A DNA stretch of 64,000 nucleotides, from the NCBI RefSeq assembly GCF_029338195.1, contig NZ_CP119779.1, positions 1,674,001 to 1,738,000 of the forward strand. Reading direction: 5' to 3'. The notes under the pieces are model-generated. The model made no database searches and was not told where the DNA came from. It saw nothing but the letters and a program-made list of their open reading frames with translations. Shown here in pieces: positions 34,140 through 43,179 of the stretch. The DNA comes from Haloarcula litorea (GTDB lineage: Archaea; Halobacteriota; Halobacteria; Halobacteriales; Haloarculaceae). The translations under genes were made by a program, and so were the position numbers. Position 1 is the first letter of the stretch, and each line of letters opens with the position of its first letter.

Positions 34140-34661
34140 TCAGTAGTCGACGACGGCGGCGACGATGCCCGCGGTCTGACCGATCCCGGTGACGGCGAGC
34201 CCCGCGAGCGTCGTCGGGGCGGCGTTCGCGAGGCCGGCCAGGTAGAGCCCGACCCCGACGACACAGAGCCCGGCACCGGCGGTGTAGGCCCGCGGCCGAC
34301 GGTCGACCAGGCGGCCGGTGTAGGCGAGCCCGGCCGCGGGGACGAGCGTCCACCCGACGACGGTCGCGGTCAGCATCGGCGGCGCGCGCACGAGCAGGCC
34401 GGTGATCCCCAGCAGTGTCACGCCGAACCCGGCGACGAGGACCCGCCGCCAGGCCAGCAACACGCCGTCGGTCATCTCGCGCCACGAGAGGACGGTAAAG
34501 GCCGCGATGATGCCGGCCATCACGAGGTGGGCGATCAGGACCGCTCGCGGCGCGAGGACCCCGCGGTGGGCGGCCGCGGCGAAGGCCCACGCGAGGGGGA
34601 CGAGGCCGACGGGACCGGTCTCGCGGAGACGACGGAACACGTCCCGTCCGACGGCCCCCAC
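34140..34661 (-). CDS. Six-helix membrane protein of unknown function
   Basis: The 173-residue protein is almost entirely hydrophobic, with about six short helices separated by Arg-containing loops (SWREMTDG, RRVLV, GRLVDRRPRAY). It lies 71 bases upstream of the preceding small gene on the same strand, so they could be transcribed together. No family signature is evident. Confidence 0.65.
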   Translation of the reverse strand: MGAVGRDVFRRLRETGPVGLVPLAWAFAAAAHRGVLAPRAVLIAHLVMAGIIAAFTVLSWREMTDGVLLAWRRVLVAGFGVTLLGITGLLVRAPPMLTATVVGWTLVPAAGLAYTGRLVDRRPRAYTAGAGLCVVGVGLYLAGLANAAPTTLAGLAVTGIGQTAGIVAAVVDY

Positions 34662-34804
34662 CTACAAGAACTCGTGGTCCGACCGTGTGAGCTGTTCACG
34701 GTCCGTCTTCGACGAACCGCCCGAGAGCGGCCGTCTCGACGCGCGAACGGGCCGGTACGGAGACCGGAAAGATTATCCGTGCCCCCGGCTTCCGTTCAGT
34801 CGCA

Positions 34805-34999
34805 ATGGCGAAAGGAACGGTCGACTTCTTCAACGACACTGGCGGTTACGGTTTCATCGACACTGAGGACTCTGAGGAGGACGTCTTCTTCCACATGGAG
34901 GACATCGGCGGTCCCGACCTCGAGGAAGGGCAGGAACTCGAATTCGACATCGAGCAGGCCGACAAGGGCCCGCGAGCGACCAACGTCACCCGACTCTAA
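34805..34999 (+). CDS. cspA: Cold-shock domain protein, first of a tandem pair
   Basis: The 64-residue protein is a single cold-shock domain with RNP1-like GGYGFID and RNP2-like DVFFHM motifs on a five-stranded OB fold; it binds single-stranded nucleic acid. The acidic character (EDSEED, LEEGQELE) is typical for halophiles. A GATTATCC box about 30 bases upstream may be the TATA element. The second copy follows after two bases. Confidence 0.93.
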   Translation: MAKGTVDFFNDTGGYGFIDTEDSEEDVFFHMEDIGGPDLEEGQELEFDIEQADKGPRATNVTRL

Positions 35000-35001
35000 C
35001 G

Positions 35002-35196
35002 ATGGCGAAAGGCAAAGTCGACTTCTTCAACGACACTGGTGGTTACGGCTTCATCGATACCGACGACGCGGACGAGGACGTCTTCTTCCACATGGAAGAC
35101 GTCGGCGGTCCTGACCTTGAGGAGGGGCAGGAGGTCGAGTTCGACATCGAGCAGGCCGACAAGGGCCCGCGCGCGAAGAACCTCGAGCGACTGTAA
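35002..35196 (+). CDS. cspA: Cold-shock domain protein, second of a tandem pair
   Basis: The 64-residue product is about 85% identical to the preceding protein by eye, with the same RNP motifs. It begins two bases after the first gene's TAA. The pair arose by tandem duplication and is presumably one dicistronic message, since no promoter fits between them. Differences cluster in acidic surface residues (TEDSEED versus TDDADED) and the last few residues. Confidence 0.93.
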   Translation: MAKGKVDFFNDTGGYGFIDTDDADEDVFFHMEDVGGPDLEEGQEVEFDIEQADKGPRAKNLERL

Positions 35197-35233
35197 GACG
35201 GCTTCTGTCTGCAGTCCCGATCACTCGACGACT

Positions 35234-35248
35234 CACCGCGTAGCGGTG
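35234..35248. terminator. Hairpin between convergent csp and DUF429 genes
   Basis: CACCGC-GTA-GCGGTG forms a six-base-pair stem with a three-base loop in the 69-base gap between two convergent genes. It may serve as a bidirectional 3' processing or termination signal; there is no T-tract. Confidence 0.3.
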
Positions 35249-35265
35249 GGTCCGTCCGACGACGC

Positions 35266-36009
35266 TCACCCCTCGTCCAGCGGCGCTGCCGCCCGGTAGA
35301 CCAGCTCCATCGGGAGCCCCGCGGCGTCCGTCGGCGGGTCCGGCGGCAGCGTCCGCAGATCGGCCGCACCGGGCGTCGCGGTGTAGGCCAGCACGACGGC
35401 GTCGAGCACGTCGGCGACGGTCACGTCGTGGCCGGCCGTCGCCTCCGCGGCGTGCTGGACCGTCGGCGCGGCGTCGCGGTCGTAGTGGGCGAGCGTCCGC
35501 ATCCGCTCGGCGTAGCCCGCGGCGACGGCAGACGGGTGCTCCAGGGGCTCGCCGGCGAACGCCCGGAAGCAGAGGTCGGGGTGAGCCGATCGCACGACTG
35601 CGGCGGCCTCGGGCACCTCCTGGAGGAGTTCGTCGACCATCGCGATCGCGTCGCTCCGGTCGAACGCGGCCTCGGAGAGGGCCGCTCCGCTCTTGCGCTC
35701 GTGGGTCCGGTTGGCGGCCGAGTAGCGCTGCTTCCGGGTGGCCTCCCGGACCGGCGGCGTCGTCACCGTCTCGGCCCGGGGACCGAGCACGGCGCGGGCG
35801 CGCTCGTCACAGCGCCGCACCGGGTCGCCGGACTCGACGAGGCCGACGGGGACGGCCACGAGGACGAGCCGTGCCGTCTCCTCGTAGCGCGCCCAGCAGT
35901 CACCGATCCCCTCGAACACCGCCGCGTGGTCGAACCCGTCGGTGGTGAACGCCACCGCGAGCCACGCGTCGCCGCTCCGGACGACGCCGACGTACAGGTC
36001 CTCCGCCAT
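35266..36009 (-). CDS. DUF429 family protein
   Basis: The 247-residue protein starts MAEDLYVGVVRSGDAWLAVAF, a ribonuclease-H-like first strand, and contains RKQRYSAANRTHERKSG and VDELLQEVPEAAAVVRSAHPDLCFRAF, typical of DUF429. The family is predicted to be RNase-H-fold nucleases, but the first acidic catalytic position looks weak here, so activity is doubtful. Two adjacent ATGs exist; the second (36009) is about 27 bases from a CTTTTGCC box. Confidence 0.8.
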   Translation of the reverse strand: MAEDLYVGVVRSGDAWLAVAFTTDGFDHAAVFEGIGDCWARYEETARLVLVAVPVGLVESGDPVRRCDERARAVLGPRAETVTTPPVREATRKQRYSAANRTHERKSGAALSEAAFDRSDAIAMVDELLQEVPEAAAVVRSAHPDLCFRAFAGEPLEHPSAVAAGYAERMRTLAHYDRDAAPTVQHAAEATAGHDVTVADVLDAVVLAYTATPGAADLRTLPPDPPTDAAGLPMELVYRAAAPLDEG

Positions 36010-36129
36010 CATCGACTCTCGGAGACGGGCCGGCAAAAGTCTGACCCGCCCCGGCCGTTCGACCGACGAACCGGTCGCTGCGGTTCCTCGGCACAAAGTT
36101 TCAAGTCCCTTTCCGCTGCAACGGACGGT

Positions 36130-36711
36130 ATGAGCACTCCCTCCGAGTACGACATCGAGGGCCTCGACCTGCGCGGCGACAGCTACACCGTCGAACAGAG
36201 CCTGGTCCGGAACAAGTACAAGGCGATGGACGCCGACGGCAACGTCGTCCTGCGCGGCAAGCAGAAGATGTTCAAGCTCAAAGAGCAGTTCCCGTTCGTC
36301 GACGGCGACGACGAGGAGGTGTTCGAGGTCAAGGCCGGCGGGATCGTCGACATCGCCGGCAACTACGTCCTGACCGACTCCAGGACCGGCGAGGAGCTGG
36401 TCGTCCTCGACAACGACTACTCCATCCTCCAGGACACCTGGAAGATCCGCGACGCCGACACGGAGGCGAAGATCGCACAGATCGACTCCCGGGGCGCGCT
36501 GGTGACGCTGGCCCGCAACGTCCTGCCGTTCGGTCAGTGGATCCCCCACAAGTACGAGATCACCGACGCCGACGGCGACCACGTCGGGAACATCGACGGC
36601 GAGTTCTCGCTGAAGGACCGCTACACCATCACCATCGACGACGCCAGCGACGTCCCCAAAGAGCCCGTCATCGCGGCCGCGATGGTCATCGACGCCATCC
36701 AGGGGAACTGA
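36130..36711 (+). CDS. LURP-one-related/scramblase-fold protein
   Basis: The 193-residue protein shows the Tubby/LURP-one pattern: YTVEQSLVRNKYKAMDADGNVVLRGKQKMFKLKEQF, then LTDSRTGEELVVLDND and a C-terminal hydrophobic helix. Each piece matches beta strands of the closed barrel wrapped around a central helix. LURP-one-like proteins in prokaryotes have no firm function; membrane or lipid association is suspected. The gene is leaderless, with an AAAGTTTCA box about 30 bases before the ATG. Confidence 0.85.
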   Translation: MSTPSEYDIEGLDLRGDSYTVEQSLVRNKYKAMDADGNVVLRGKQKMFKLKEQFPFVDGDDEEVFEVKAGGIVDIAGNYVLTDSRTGEELVVLDNDYSILQDTWKIRDADTEAKIAQIDSRGALVTLARNVLPFGQWIPHKYEITDADGDHVGNIDGEFSLKDRYTITIDDASDVPKEPVIAAAMVIDAIQGN

Positions 36712-36738
36712 CCGGCCTCGCCCCCTCGATTCGACGCC

Positions 36739-37890
36739 TCAGGCCGGCCTCGGAGTCCCCCCGCTGTCGGCCGACTGGACGCCGCCGAACACGAACCGCG
36801 TCCCCCCTTCGCTCGTCTCGACCCGGCCAGACCAGCCGTGGCTGTCGACGATCCGCTCGACGATGAGCAGCCCCAGGCCGTGGTCCCCGACGTCCTCGCT
36901 GGGATCGAACAGGCTCGTCGCCAGCGACGACGGGAGGCCGGGACCGTCGTCCTCGACGACGAACCCGTCGTCGGTCCCGCGGACGGTGACCGTCGTGCCC
37001 GGTCCGCAGTGTTCGCCGACGTTCCGGAAGAGGTTCTCGAAGAGCTGTTCGAGCCGTGACTCGTTTGCCAGCACCCGTCGCTCGGCATCCAGCCGGAGCG
37101 TCGCGCCGTCCGGGTCGACGGTCGCCCACGCCCGCCCCGCGACCGTCTCGACATCGATCGACGTCTGATCGCCGGCGCTGGCTCCGTCGCGAGCCAGCGA
37201 GAGGACGTCCGTGATGAGCGTGTCCATCCGGTCCAGCGACGACAGCACCGTCCCGACGTACTCGTGGACGTCGCCGGTGCTCTCCTCGTGAGCGAGCTCG
37301 GCGTATCCCTTGGCGGCCGTCAGCGGGTTCCGGAGGTCGTGAGCGAGGACGCCGGCGAACTCCTCGAGGCGACGGTTCTGTGCGGCCAGTTCCCGCTGGT
37401 GGCGCTCGCGTTCGATCTCGTGGCTCGTCCACTCGGCCAGTAGCTCGACGAACTGCTCGGCCGACTCGTCGAACGCCTCCTCGCGGGGATCGTCGCCGGA
37501 GTAACACAGCGTCCCGTACACCTCGCCGTCGACGACCAGTGGCGCGCCGATGTAACAGGCGAGCCCTGTCGTCGTCAGCGCGACGTCGTCGTGGTACGGG
37601 GAGTTCGGTGCGTCCGAGATGACGACGAGTTCGCGGCTGTCGACGACGTGCCGACACCAGGTCTCGTCGAGGTCGTGTGTCGTTCCGGCTCGGTAGTCGC
37701 CGTTCTCGACGGTCGAGTCGACCACCTCGTAGACACCGTCGCCGGTGTAGGTCAGGAGCCCGTAGTCGAGACCGAGTCGGTCCCGTCCGACGGTGATGGC
37801 CCCCCGTATCCGCTCGTCGAGGTCCGCCGAACGATCACAGCTGAGCTCGTAGAGGTCCCGAAAGTAGTCCGGTGAGTCGGCTCCACCCAT
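36739..37890 (-). CDS. GAF-domain sensor histidine kinase
   Basis: The 383-residue soluble kinase has a GAF sensor domain (about residues 18-160, with CYIGAPLVVDGEVYGTLCY), an H-box LAHDLRNPLTAAKGYAE (phospho-His184) and an ATPase domain with N-box LFRNVGEH, G1 DDGPGLP and G2 DHGLGL. It lacks membrane segments, so it senses an intracellular signal. Its cognate receiver could be the response regulator about 3 kb away. It is followed downstream by a convergent LURP-like gene and lies directly after the glycosyltransferase gene on the same strand. Confidence 0.9.
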   Translation of the reverse strand: MGGADSPDYFRDLYELSCDRSADLDERIRGAITVGRDRLGLDYGLLTYTGDGVYEVVDSTVENGDYRAGTTHDLDETWCRHVVDSRELVVISDAPNSPYHDDVALTTTGLACYIGAPLVVDGEVYGTLCYSGDDPREEAFDESAEQFVELLAEWTSHEIERERHQRELAAQNRRLEEFAGVLAHDLRNPLTAAKGYAELAHEESTGDVHEYVGTVLSSLDRMDTLITDVLSLARDGASAGDQTSIDVETVAGRAWATVDPDGATLRLDAERRVLANESRLEQLFENLFRNVGEHCGPGTTVTVRGTDDGFVVEDDGPGLPSSLATSLFDPSEDVGDHGLGLLIVERIVDSHGWSGRVETSEGGTRFVFGGVQSADSGGTPRPA

Positions 37891-37925
37891 ACCGTCGCTT
37901 GGCCGTGGGGGGTGAAAGAGGTTGG

Positions 37926-39353
37926 TCAGTCCTCTCGGGAGCCGAACCCGGAGCGCTCCATCACGCCCCAACTCCGGTCGCCCCGGACGTACTCGACGAG
38001 GCCGCGCCACGCGACGATCGTCTTCCACTGCCGGTAGCCGAAGTTCTCGAGGACGCCGTACCACAGCAGCCGGAGGATCTGTCGGGGGTCGTCGTAGCGG
38101 TTGAAGCTCCAGACCTCGCTGAACACGCCGAACCACGACAGGAAGACGCCGAACCCGGAGGTCAGCAGGAAGAAGACGAGGAAGAACTCGACGTTCAGCA
38201 CGCCGACGTACCACGCCAGTGGGAGGAGGACGTACCCGAGCCCCTCGACCAGGGGGCCCAGCATCTCGGCGACGACGAACAGCGGGAACACGAGCGTCCC
38301 GACACGGCCGTACTCGGGGTCGCCAATCATCTTCCGGTGTGTCCGGACCGTCTCGATCATCCCCCGGTACCAGCGCCGGCGCTGTCGACTCAACACTCGA
38401 CGACTGCCCGGGACCTCCGTCCACGCGACCGGCTCCGGGACGAAGTCGACGGTGTACTCGCGGTCCTCGTCCGTGAGGTGCTTGTGCAGGCGGACCACGA
38501 TGTCGAAGTCCTCGGTGATGGTGTCGTGCCGGTAGCCGCCGATGTCACGGACTACGTCGGTCCGGAAGAGTCCGAAAGCCCCTGAGATGAGGATGAGTCC
38601 GTTCAGCCGATTGAGGCCGAGCCGCCCCGAGTAGAACGCCCGGAGGTACTCCATCACTTGCAGGCCCGGTAACCCCGTCTTCGGGAGCGAGACGGACTCG
38701 ACGATACCGTCGTTGATCTCGCAGTTGTTGGCGACGCGGATCACGCCCCCGGAGGCGACGGCAGTCGTCGGCTCGTCGAGGAACGGCCTGACGATCTGGA
38801 GCAGCGCGTCGCGGTCGATGACGGTGTCGGAGTCGACCGCACAGAACAGCGGCTGTTCGGTCAGCCAGATACCGGCGTTCAGGGCGTCGCTCTTCCCGCC
38901 GTTCTCCTTGTCGACCACGAGGAGCTCCTCGTAGCGCCGCGACCGGTAGACGTCTCGGATCCGCTCGCCGGGTACCTCGTAGGGCACCGCTGCGTCGACC
39001 GGTTCGAGCTCGAACCGCTCGACGAGCGTCGAGAGCGTCGCGTCGGTCGACCCGTCGTTGACGACGACGATCTCTAGGTCCGGGTAGTTCAACGCCAGCA
39101 TCGACCGGACGCTCTCCTCGATGGTCGCCGCCTCGTTGTACGCGGGCACGACGACGCCGATCCCCGGGTAGAACGGGGTGTTGAACCGCCGGAAGGGCGG
39201 ATCCCACTGCGCCTCACGCACGTCGTCGCGCAGTTCGAGCAGCGCCAGGACGTGGACGAGGAGGTAGCTGGCGTTGACGACGGCGTAGTAGACGACGACG
39301 CCGATCCCGCTGATGGCCAGCGCCGCGACGACCAGGTGTTCGAACGTGTGCAT
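37926..39353 (-). CDS. Membrane-bound family 2 glycosyltransferase
   Basis: The 475-residue protein has one N-terminal helix and a cytoplasmic GT2 domain with PAYNEAATIEES, the nucleotide-sugar DxD (Asp174-Ser-Asp176), the acceptor TED (280-282) and the processive QRRRW motif (324-328). About four C-terminal helices follow. This layout matches processive polysaccharide synthases such as PgaC, BcsA or HasA, so it likely makes and exports a beta-linked polymer. Its ATG overlaps the HEAT-protein stop by one base, and the response regulator is upstream in the same operon. Confidence 0.9.
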   Translation of the reverse strand: MHTFEHLVVAALAISGIGVVVYYAVVNASYLLVHVLALLELRDDVREAQWDPPFRRFNTPFYPGIGVVVPAYNEAATIEESVRSMLALNYPDLEIVVVNDGSTDATLSTLVERFELEPVDAAVPYEVPGERIRDVYRSRRYEELLVVDKENGGKSDALNAGIWLTEQPLFCAVDSDTVIDRDALLQIVRPFLDEPTTAVASGGVIRVANNCEINDGIVESVSLPKTGLPGLQVMEYLRAFYSGRLGLNRLNGLILISGAFGLFRTDVVRDIGGYRHDTITEDFDIVVRLHKHLTDEDREYTVDFVPEPVAWTEVPGSRRVLSRQRRRWYRGMIETVRTHRKMIGDPEYGRVGTLVFPLFVVAEMLGPLVEGLGYVLLPLAWYVGVLNVEFFLVFFLLTSGFGVFLSWFGVFSEVWSFNRYDDPRQILRLLWYGVLENFGYRQWKTIVAWRGLVEYVRGDRSWGVMERSGFGSRED

Positions 39354-40504
39354 CAGCCGCTCACCCGTCCGCCCCGCCGCGCCAGTCCGTCGTAGCGGTC
39401 GTGCTCGCTGCTCCAGCGCCAGGCCTCGCCCAGCACGGCCGGCCCGTCCTCGCCAACCCGGTCCCGATGAGTCACGAGCGCGTGCGTCCCGCGTTCGAGT
39501 GCGCGCGGGTCGTCTTCCGAGACGAGCGCGTACAGCAGGACGCTGAGGGCCGACTCGTCGCCCCAACTGCCGAGCATCTCGTAGACGGCCGCCCGGACGC
39601 GGGGCGAGGGGTCCGCCACCGCGCGTTCGAGGAACACCCGGTCACGGAGGGACTCGTGCCAGCCGAAACTGCCCAGCGCCCGCGCGGCGGCCGCCCGGAT
39701 CGCCTCGGTCTCGTCCTCGAGTGCCGCCGTCAGCCACGTCAGGTCCGTCTCGCCGGCGCTCGTGTCGAGGTGTTTACAGACCGCGAGCACCTGTGCGAAC
39801 AGCGGTTTCGGCCACTCGCGGTACCGATCGCTGGCGCGTGCGAACAGGGGACCGGGATCGCGCCGTGTGACCCGGTACAGCGTGTCCTGGCCGAAGACGG
39901 TGAACTGCTCGTCGATCCCGTCGAGGAGGAGCGACACGGCCGCGTCGGCGTCGGCGAGTTCGTCACAGGTGGACAGCAGTCGGACGAGTGCGGCCCGTTC
40001 GCGCGCGGTCGTCGCCTCGAAGTCGACTGCCGCCACGGGGTCGGTGTCGCACAACAGCGTCAGCCACGTCAGCGCCTGCAGCCGACGGTACTCGTCGCCG
40101 CCGCCGAGTCGCTCCCGTGCCCGGCCTGTCACCCCGAGGGCCGACCCGAGCGGTCGGAGTCGCTCGGCGTCGGTACCGTCGAGTTCCCGGAGGAACTCGC
40201 CGAGGAGCGACTCGGCGACCCGTCGCTCTGTGGTCGACAGCGACGCGGCCCACTCCTCCCAGCCGGGGTCTCCGGGGCCGTACAGTCGATCCAGCAGTTC
40301 GGTCTGTACGTCGTCGCGGACACGCTCGCGCCGCCGGTCGCCCAGGTACCGAGACACCGAGAGGCCCATCGTCAGCGCGAACGATGTCGCGAGCAGCAGT
40401 CCCACCAGCAGCGCGAGGACAGTGAGAAGCACCGACAGCGGCACGAGGTAGCCGCCCACCTCGTAGACGGTCCCGCTCTGTAGCACCGGCGCGGCTTCAA
40501 TCAT
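39353..40504 (-). CDS. Membrane-anchored HEAT-repeat protein
   Basis: The 383-residue protein has one N-terminal transmembrane helix (about residues 20-45) followed by an all-helical domain. HEAT-like repeats are visible from about 235 onward (WLTAALEDETEAIRAAAARAL, LERAVADPSPRVRAAVYEML, then LLYALVSEDDPRALERG). It probably scaffolds the synthase at the membrane. It overlaps the response regulator by eight bases and the glycosyltransferase by one, indicating translational coupling of all three. Confidence 0.85.
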   Translation of the reverse strand: MIEAAPVLQSGTVYEVGGYLVPLSVLLTVLALLVGLLLATSFALTMGLSVSRYLGDRRRERVRDDVQTELLDRLYGPGDPGWEEWAASLSTTERRVAESLLGEFLRELDGTDAERLRPLGSALGVTGRARERLGGGDEYRRLQALTWLTLLCDTDPVAAVDFEATTARERAALVRLLSTCDELADADAAVSLLLDGIDEQFTVFGQDTLYRVTRRDPGPLFARASDRYREWPKPLFAQVLAVCKHLDTSAGETDLTWLTAALEDETEAIRAAAARALGSFGWHESLRDRVFLERAVADPSPRVRAAVYEMLGSWGDESALSVLLYALVSEDDPRALERGTHALVTHRDRVGEDGPAVLGEAWRWSSEHDRYDGLARRGGRVSG

Positions 40505-40889
40505 CGACGTATCGGGTCACCCTGGCGACCAGCGCCGCCCCGCTGAACGGTTTCGTCACGTAGTCGTCGGCTCCCGATTCGAACCCCTCCAACACGTCGG
40601 ACTCCCGACCGCGGGAGGTGAGCATCACGACCGGCAGCGCGGGGTCGACGGCCAGCTCGCCGTTGCGGATCATCCTGAGCAGTCGCGTCCCGTTCAGTCG
40701 CGGCATCATCACGTCTAGCAGACAGAGGTCGGGATCGACGTCGCCGGCGTCGAGCGCGTCCGCGGCCGCTCGCCCGTCCGGGTACGTCGTCACCGTGAAC
40801 CCGGCGTTCTCCAACCGGTGGGTGAGGAGCCGTCGGATCGTCTCGTCGTCGTCGACGACGAGTACGTGCGCACTCGTCTCGTCGGTCAC
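40497..40889 (-). CDS. Stand-alone response regulator receiver
   Basis: The 130-residue protein is a single receiver domain with the acidic pocket DDD (13-15), phospho-acceptor Asp59 in LLDVMMP, Thr91 in MLTSRG and Lys113 in TKPF. There is no output domain, so it must act by protein contact, plausibly on the HEAT protein or glycosyltransferase encoded immediately downstream. Its promoter is in the 93-base gap shared with the divergent lipoprotein gene; GGTTTTCAT lies about 30 bases before the ATG. Confidence 0.93.
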   Translation of the reverse strand: MTDETSAHVLVVDDDETIRRLLTHRLENAGFTVTTYPDGRAAADALDAGDVDPDLCLLDVMMPRLNGTRLLRMIRNGELAVDPALPVVMLTSRGRESDVLEGFESGADDYVTKPFSGAALVARVTRYVDD

Positions 40890-40965
40890 GTCGGTAGGGT
40901 CAGCTTAGCGACGGTCGATGAAAACCTTTTGTGAAACGCCGAGCGTCGGAGGAGTAATGTGTGTC

Positions 40966-40983
40966 TACCCGCTTGAGCGGGTA
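40966..40983 (+). promoter_or_regulatory. Hairpin ending on the start codon of the secreted lipoprotein gene
   Basis: TACCCGC-TTGA-GCGGGTA forms a perfect seven-base-pair stem with a four-base loop; its last base is the A of the ATG at 40983. It may act as an operator in DNA or as an RNA structure occluding the initiation site. It lies in the divergent promoter region between this gene and the response regulator operon. Confidence 0.5.
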
Positions 40984-43139
40984 TGCGACGACGGGCGTTC
41001 CTCGGGATGGCCGGCGTCGGCGGGATCGCCGGTCTCGCGGGGTGTGGGGAGGAGCGCGAGTCGATCGACGATCCGACGTTTCGGGTCGGCGACGACGTGC
41101 TCCAGCGGCGGACCCGCGACGGGTACGAGCAGGTCCCGGTCCGCGGTGTCAACCTCGGAATGGCCAAGCCCGGCCGGTTCCCCGGGGAAGCGGCCATCAC
41201 GCGCGAGGAGTACGACCGCTGGCTGGCTGCGATCGGGGAGTTCGCGACCGTCGTCCGGACGTACACGGTCCACCCGCCTGCGTTCTACCGGGCGCTGGCC
41301 GCCCACAACGCGACCGCCGACGAGCCGCTGTCGCTGCTTCAGGGTACGTGGGTCCCGACCGCGGACCTCGTCGACGCGGGCGACGCCACCGCCCTCTCCG
41401 AGCAGGTCGACCGTGCGGTCCGCGAGACGGTCGACGCCGTCCACGGGGCGACGACGCTGCCGGAGCGGCCCGGCTACGCCAGTGGGACCTTCGACACGGA
41501 CGTCAGCGACGCGCTGCTGGGGTACCTGTTCGGCATCGAGTGGCCCCCAGAGGTGGTCGTTGAGACGAACGAGTCGGCCGACCCCGACGGCGGCGGGCAG
41601 TACGTCGACGCCGCCGAGGGGGCCCCGTTCGAGCGCTGGCTCGCCGGCCGGCTCGACGGGCTGGCGGCCCACGCCGCCGAGCGCTACGGCACGCAACGGC
41701 CGCTGTCGTTCGTCAACTGGGTGACGACCGATCCCCTCGAGCACCCCTACGAGCCGTTCCGCGACGAGGACCGGGTCGGGATCGATCCCGACGCTGTCCG
41801 GGCGACCGACGCCTTCGCCGCCGGGACGTTCGCGTCCTACCACGCGTACCCGTACTATCCGGACCTGCTCAACGAGACGCCGGCGTACCTGGACTACGTC
41901 GACCACCGGGGCGAGCGCAACAGCTACGCGGGCTACCTGAACGACCTCGTGGGAGCGACGGCCCTCCCACTGGTCGTCGCCGAGTTCGGCGTCCCGAGTT
42001 CGCGGGGCATCGCCCACCGACACGTCCACGGCCGCCACCAGGGGTGGCACACGGAGCGCGAGCAGGGCGAGATCCTCGTCCGGATGTTCGAGGACGTCGC
42101 CCACGCCGGCGCGGCCGGAGGGATCGCCTTCGCGTGGCAAAACGAGTGGTTCAAGCGGACCTGGAACCTCGACGCCCGTTCGGTCCCCGGTCGGAGACCC
42201 AACTGGTCGAACGTCGAGACGCCGGAACAGCGGTTCGGCCTGCTGGCGTTCGACCCGGTCGAGGGCCCGCGACTCGACGGCTCGCTCGACGGGTGGGGCG
42301 ACGCCACCACTCTCGACGCCGAACCCACGGGCCCGGCCGCAGACGGACCGACGCTGACCGGCGTCCGGGTCACGCACACCTTCGAGGGACTGGCCGTCCG
42401 CCTCGCCTTCGACACACTCCCCGACCCGGTGGACTGGTCGGCCGTCAACGCACTCGTCACCGTCGGGCTGACCGGGCGCGAGCGCTCGCTCCCCTTCGGG
42501 ACCGGCGCGTCGGCCGTCGCGGACGTGACGGTTCGGCTCGGCGGTCCCGGCGACTCCCGTCTGCTGGTGGCCGCCGACTACGACGCCTTCGCCCGCGAGT
42601 TCGGCGAAGCGGCAGGGCTCCCGCTCGACAGCTACCGCGACGGCAGCGCCGGCTTCGTCCCCTCCCGCGAGCCGGTCAACCTCGGCTACACGGTCCCGGC
42701 GACCGGCGAGCGCGTCCCGTTCGACGCCGTCGAGACGGGCCGACTGCGCTACGGGACCGGGGACCCCGACGCGGCCGACTACGACTCGCTGACCGACGTC
42801 CACGTCGCTGCCGACGCGATCGAACTCAGACTCCCGTGGCTGCTCCTGAACATCGCGGACCCGTCGGGCAAGCGACGCATCGCGACGGCGTGGGACGACG
42901 GCCTCGCGACCGAGCCCTTCGAGGACGTGGCCGTCGCCGCCGGCACGTACCGACCGGACTCGTCGGGCCGCGCCGTCGACGCCGACGGGCCGACGAACCT
43001 CGGCCACGTGGCACCGGGCGTCGACGGATCGCGGCTGCGGACGGTCCGGTACCGTTGGGAGCCCTGGGAGGACCCGGTATACGAGGAGCGACAGAAGGCG
43101 TCGTACGACGCCCTCGTCGACGCGTTCGGATCCGACTGA
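40983..43139 (+). CDS. Secreted lipoprotein with a glycoside-hydrolase-like barrel
   Basis: The 718-residue protein has a Tat-compatible signal (MRRRAFLGMAGVGG) with lipobox LAGC. Residues about 45-430 look like a TIM-barrel glycosidase: PVRGVNLG at the first strand, RTYTVHPPAFYRAL, an FVNWVTTDPL segment, ASYHAYPYYPDL, and LPLVVAEFGVPSS where the Glu sits at a strand end like a GH-A nucleophile. The remaining 290 residues are beta-rich. Divergence from the response-regulator, HEAT and glycosyltransferase operon suggests it trims or modifies the polymer made there. I cannot assign a GH family. Confidence 0.75.
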   Translation: MRRRAFLGMAGVGGIAGLAGCGEERESIDDPTFRVGDDVLQRRTRDGYEQVPVRGVNLGMAKPGRFPGEAAITREEYDRWLAAIGEFATVVRTYTVHPPAFYRALAAHNATADEPLSLLQGTWVPTADLVDAGDATALSEQVDRAVRETVDAVHGATTLPERPGYASGTFDTDVSDALLGYLFGIEWPPEVVVETNESADPDGGGQYVDAAEGAPFERWLAGRLDGLAAHAAERYGTQRPLSFVNWVTTDPLEHPYEPFRDEDRVGIDPDAVRATDAFAAGTFASYHAYPYYPDLLNETPAYLDYVDHRGERNSYAGYLNDLVGATALPLVVAEFGVPSSRGIAHRHVHGRHQGWHTEREQGEILVRMFEDVAHAGAAGGIAFAWQNEWFKRTWNLDARSVPGRRPNWSNVETPEQRFGLLAFDPVEGPRLDGSLDGWGDATTLDAEPTGPAADGPTLTGVRVTHTFEGLAVRLAFDTLPDPVDWSAVNALVTVGLTGRERSLPFGTGASAVADVTVRLGGPGDSRLLVAADYDAFAREFGEAAGLPLDSYRDGSAGFVPSREPVNLGYTVPATGERVPFDAVETGRLRYGTGDPDAADYDSLTDVHVAADAIELRLPWLLLNIADPSGKRRIATAWDDGLATEPFEDVAVAAGTYRPDSSGRAVDADGPTNLGHVAPGVDGSRLRTVRYRWEPWEDPVYEERQKASYDALVDAFGSD

Positions 43140-43179
43140 CCACCGGAAGGCTTCTCCGCCTCGCTCCCCGAGCGCGTGT

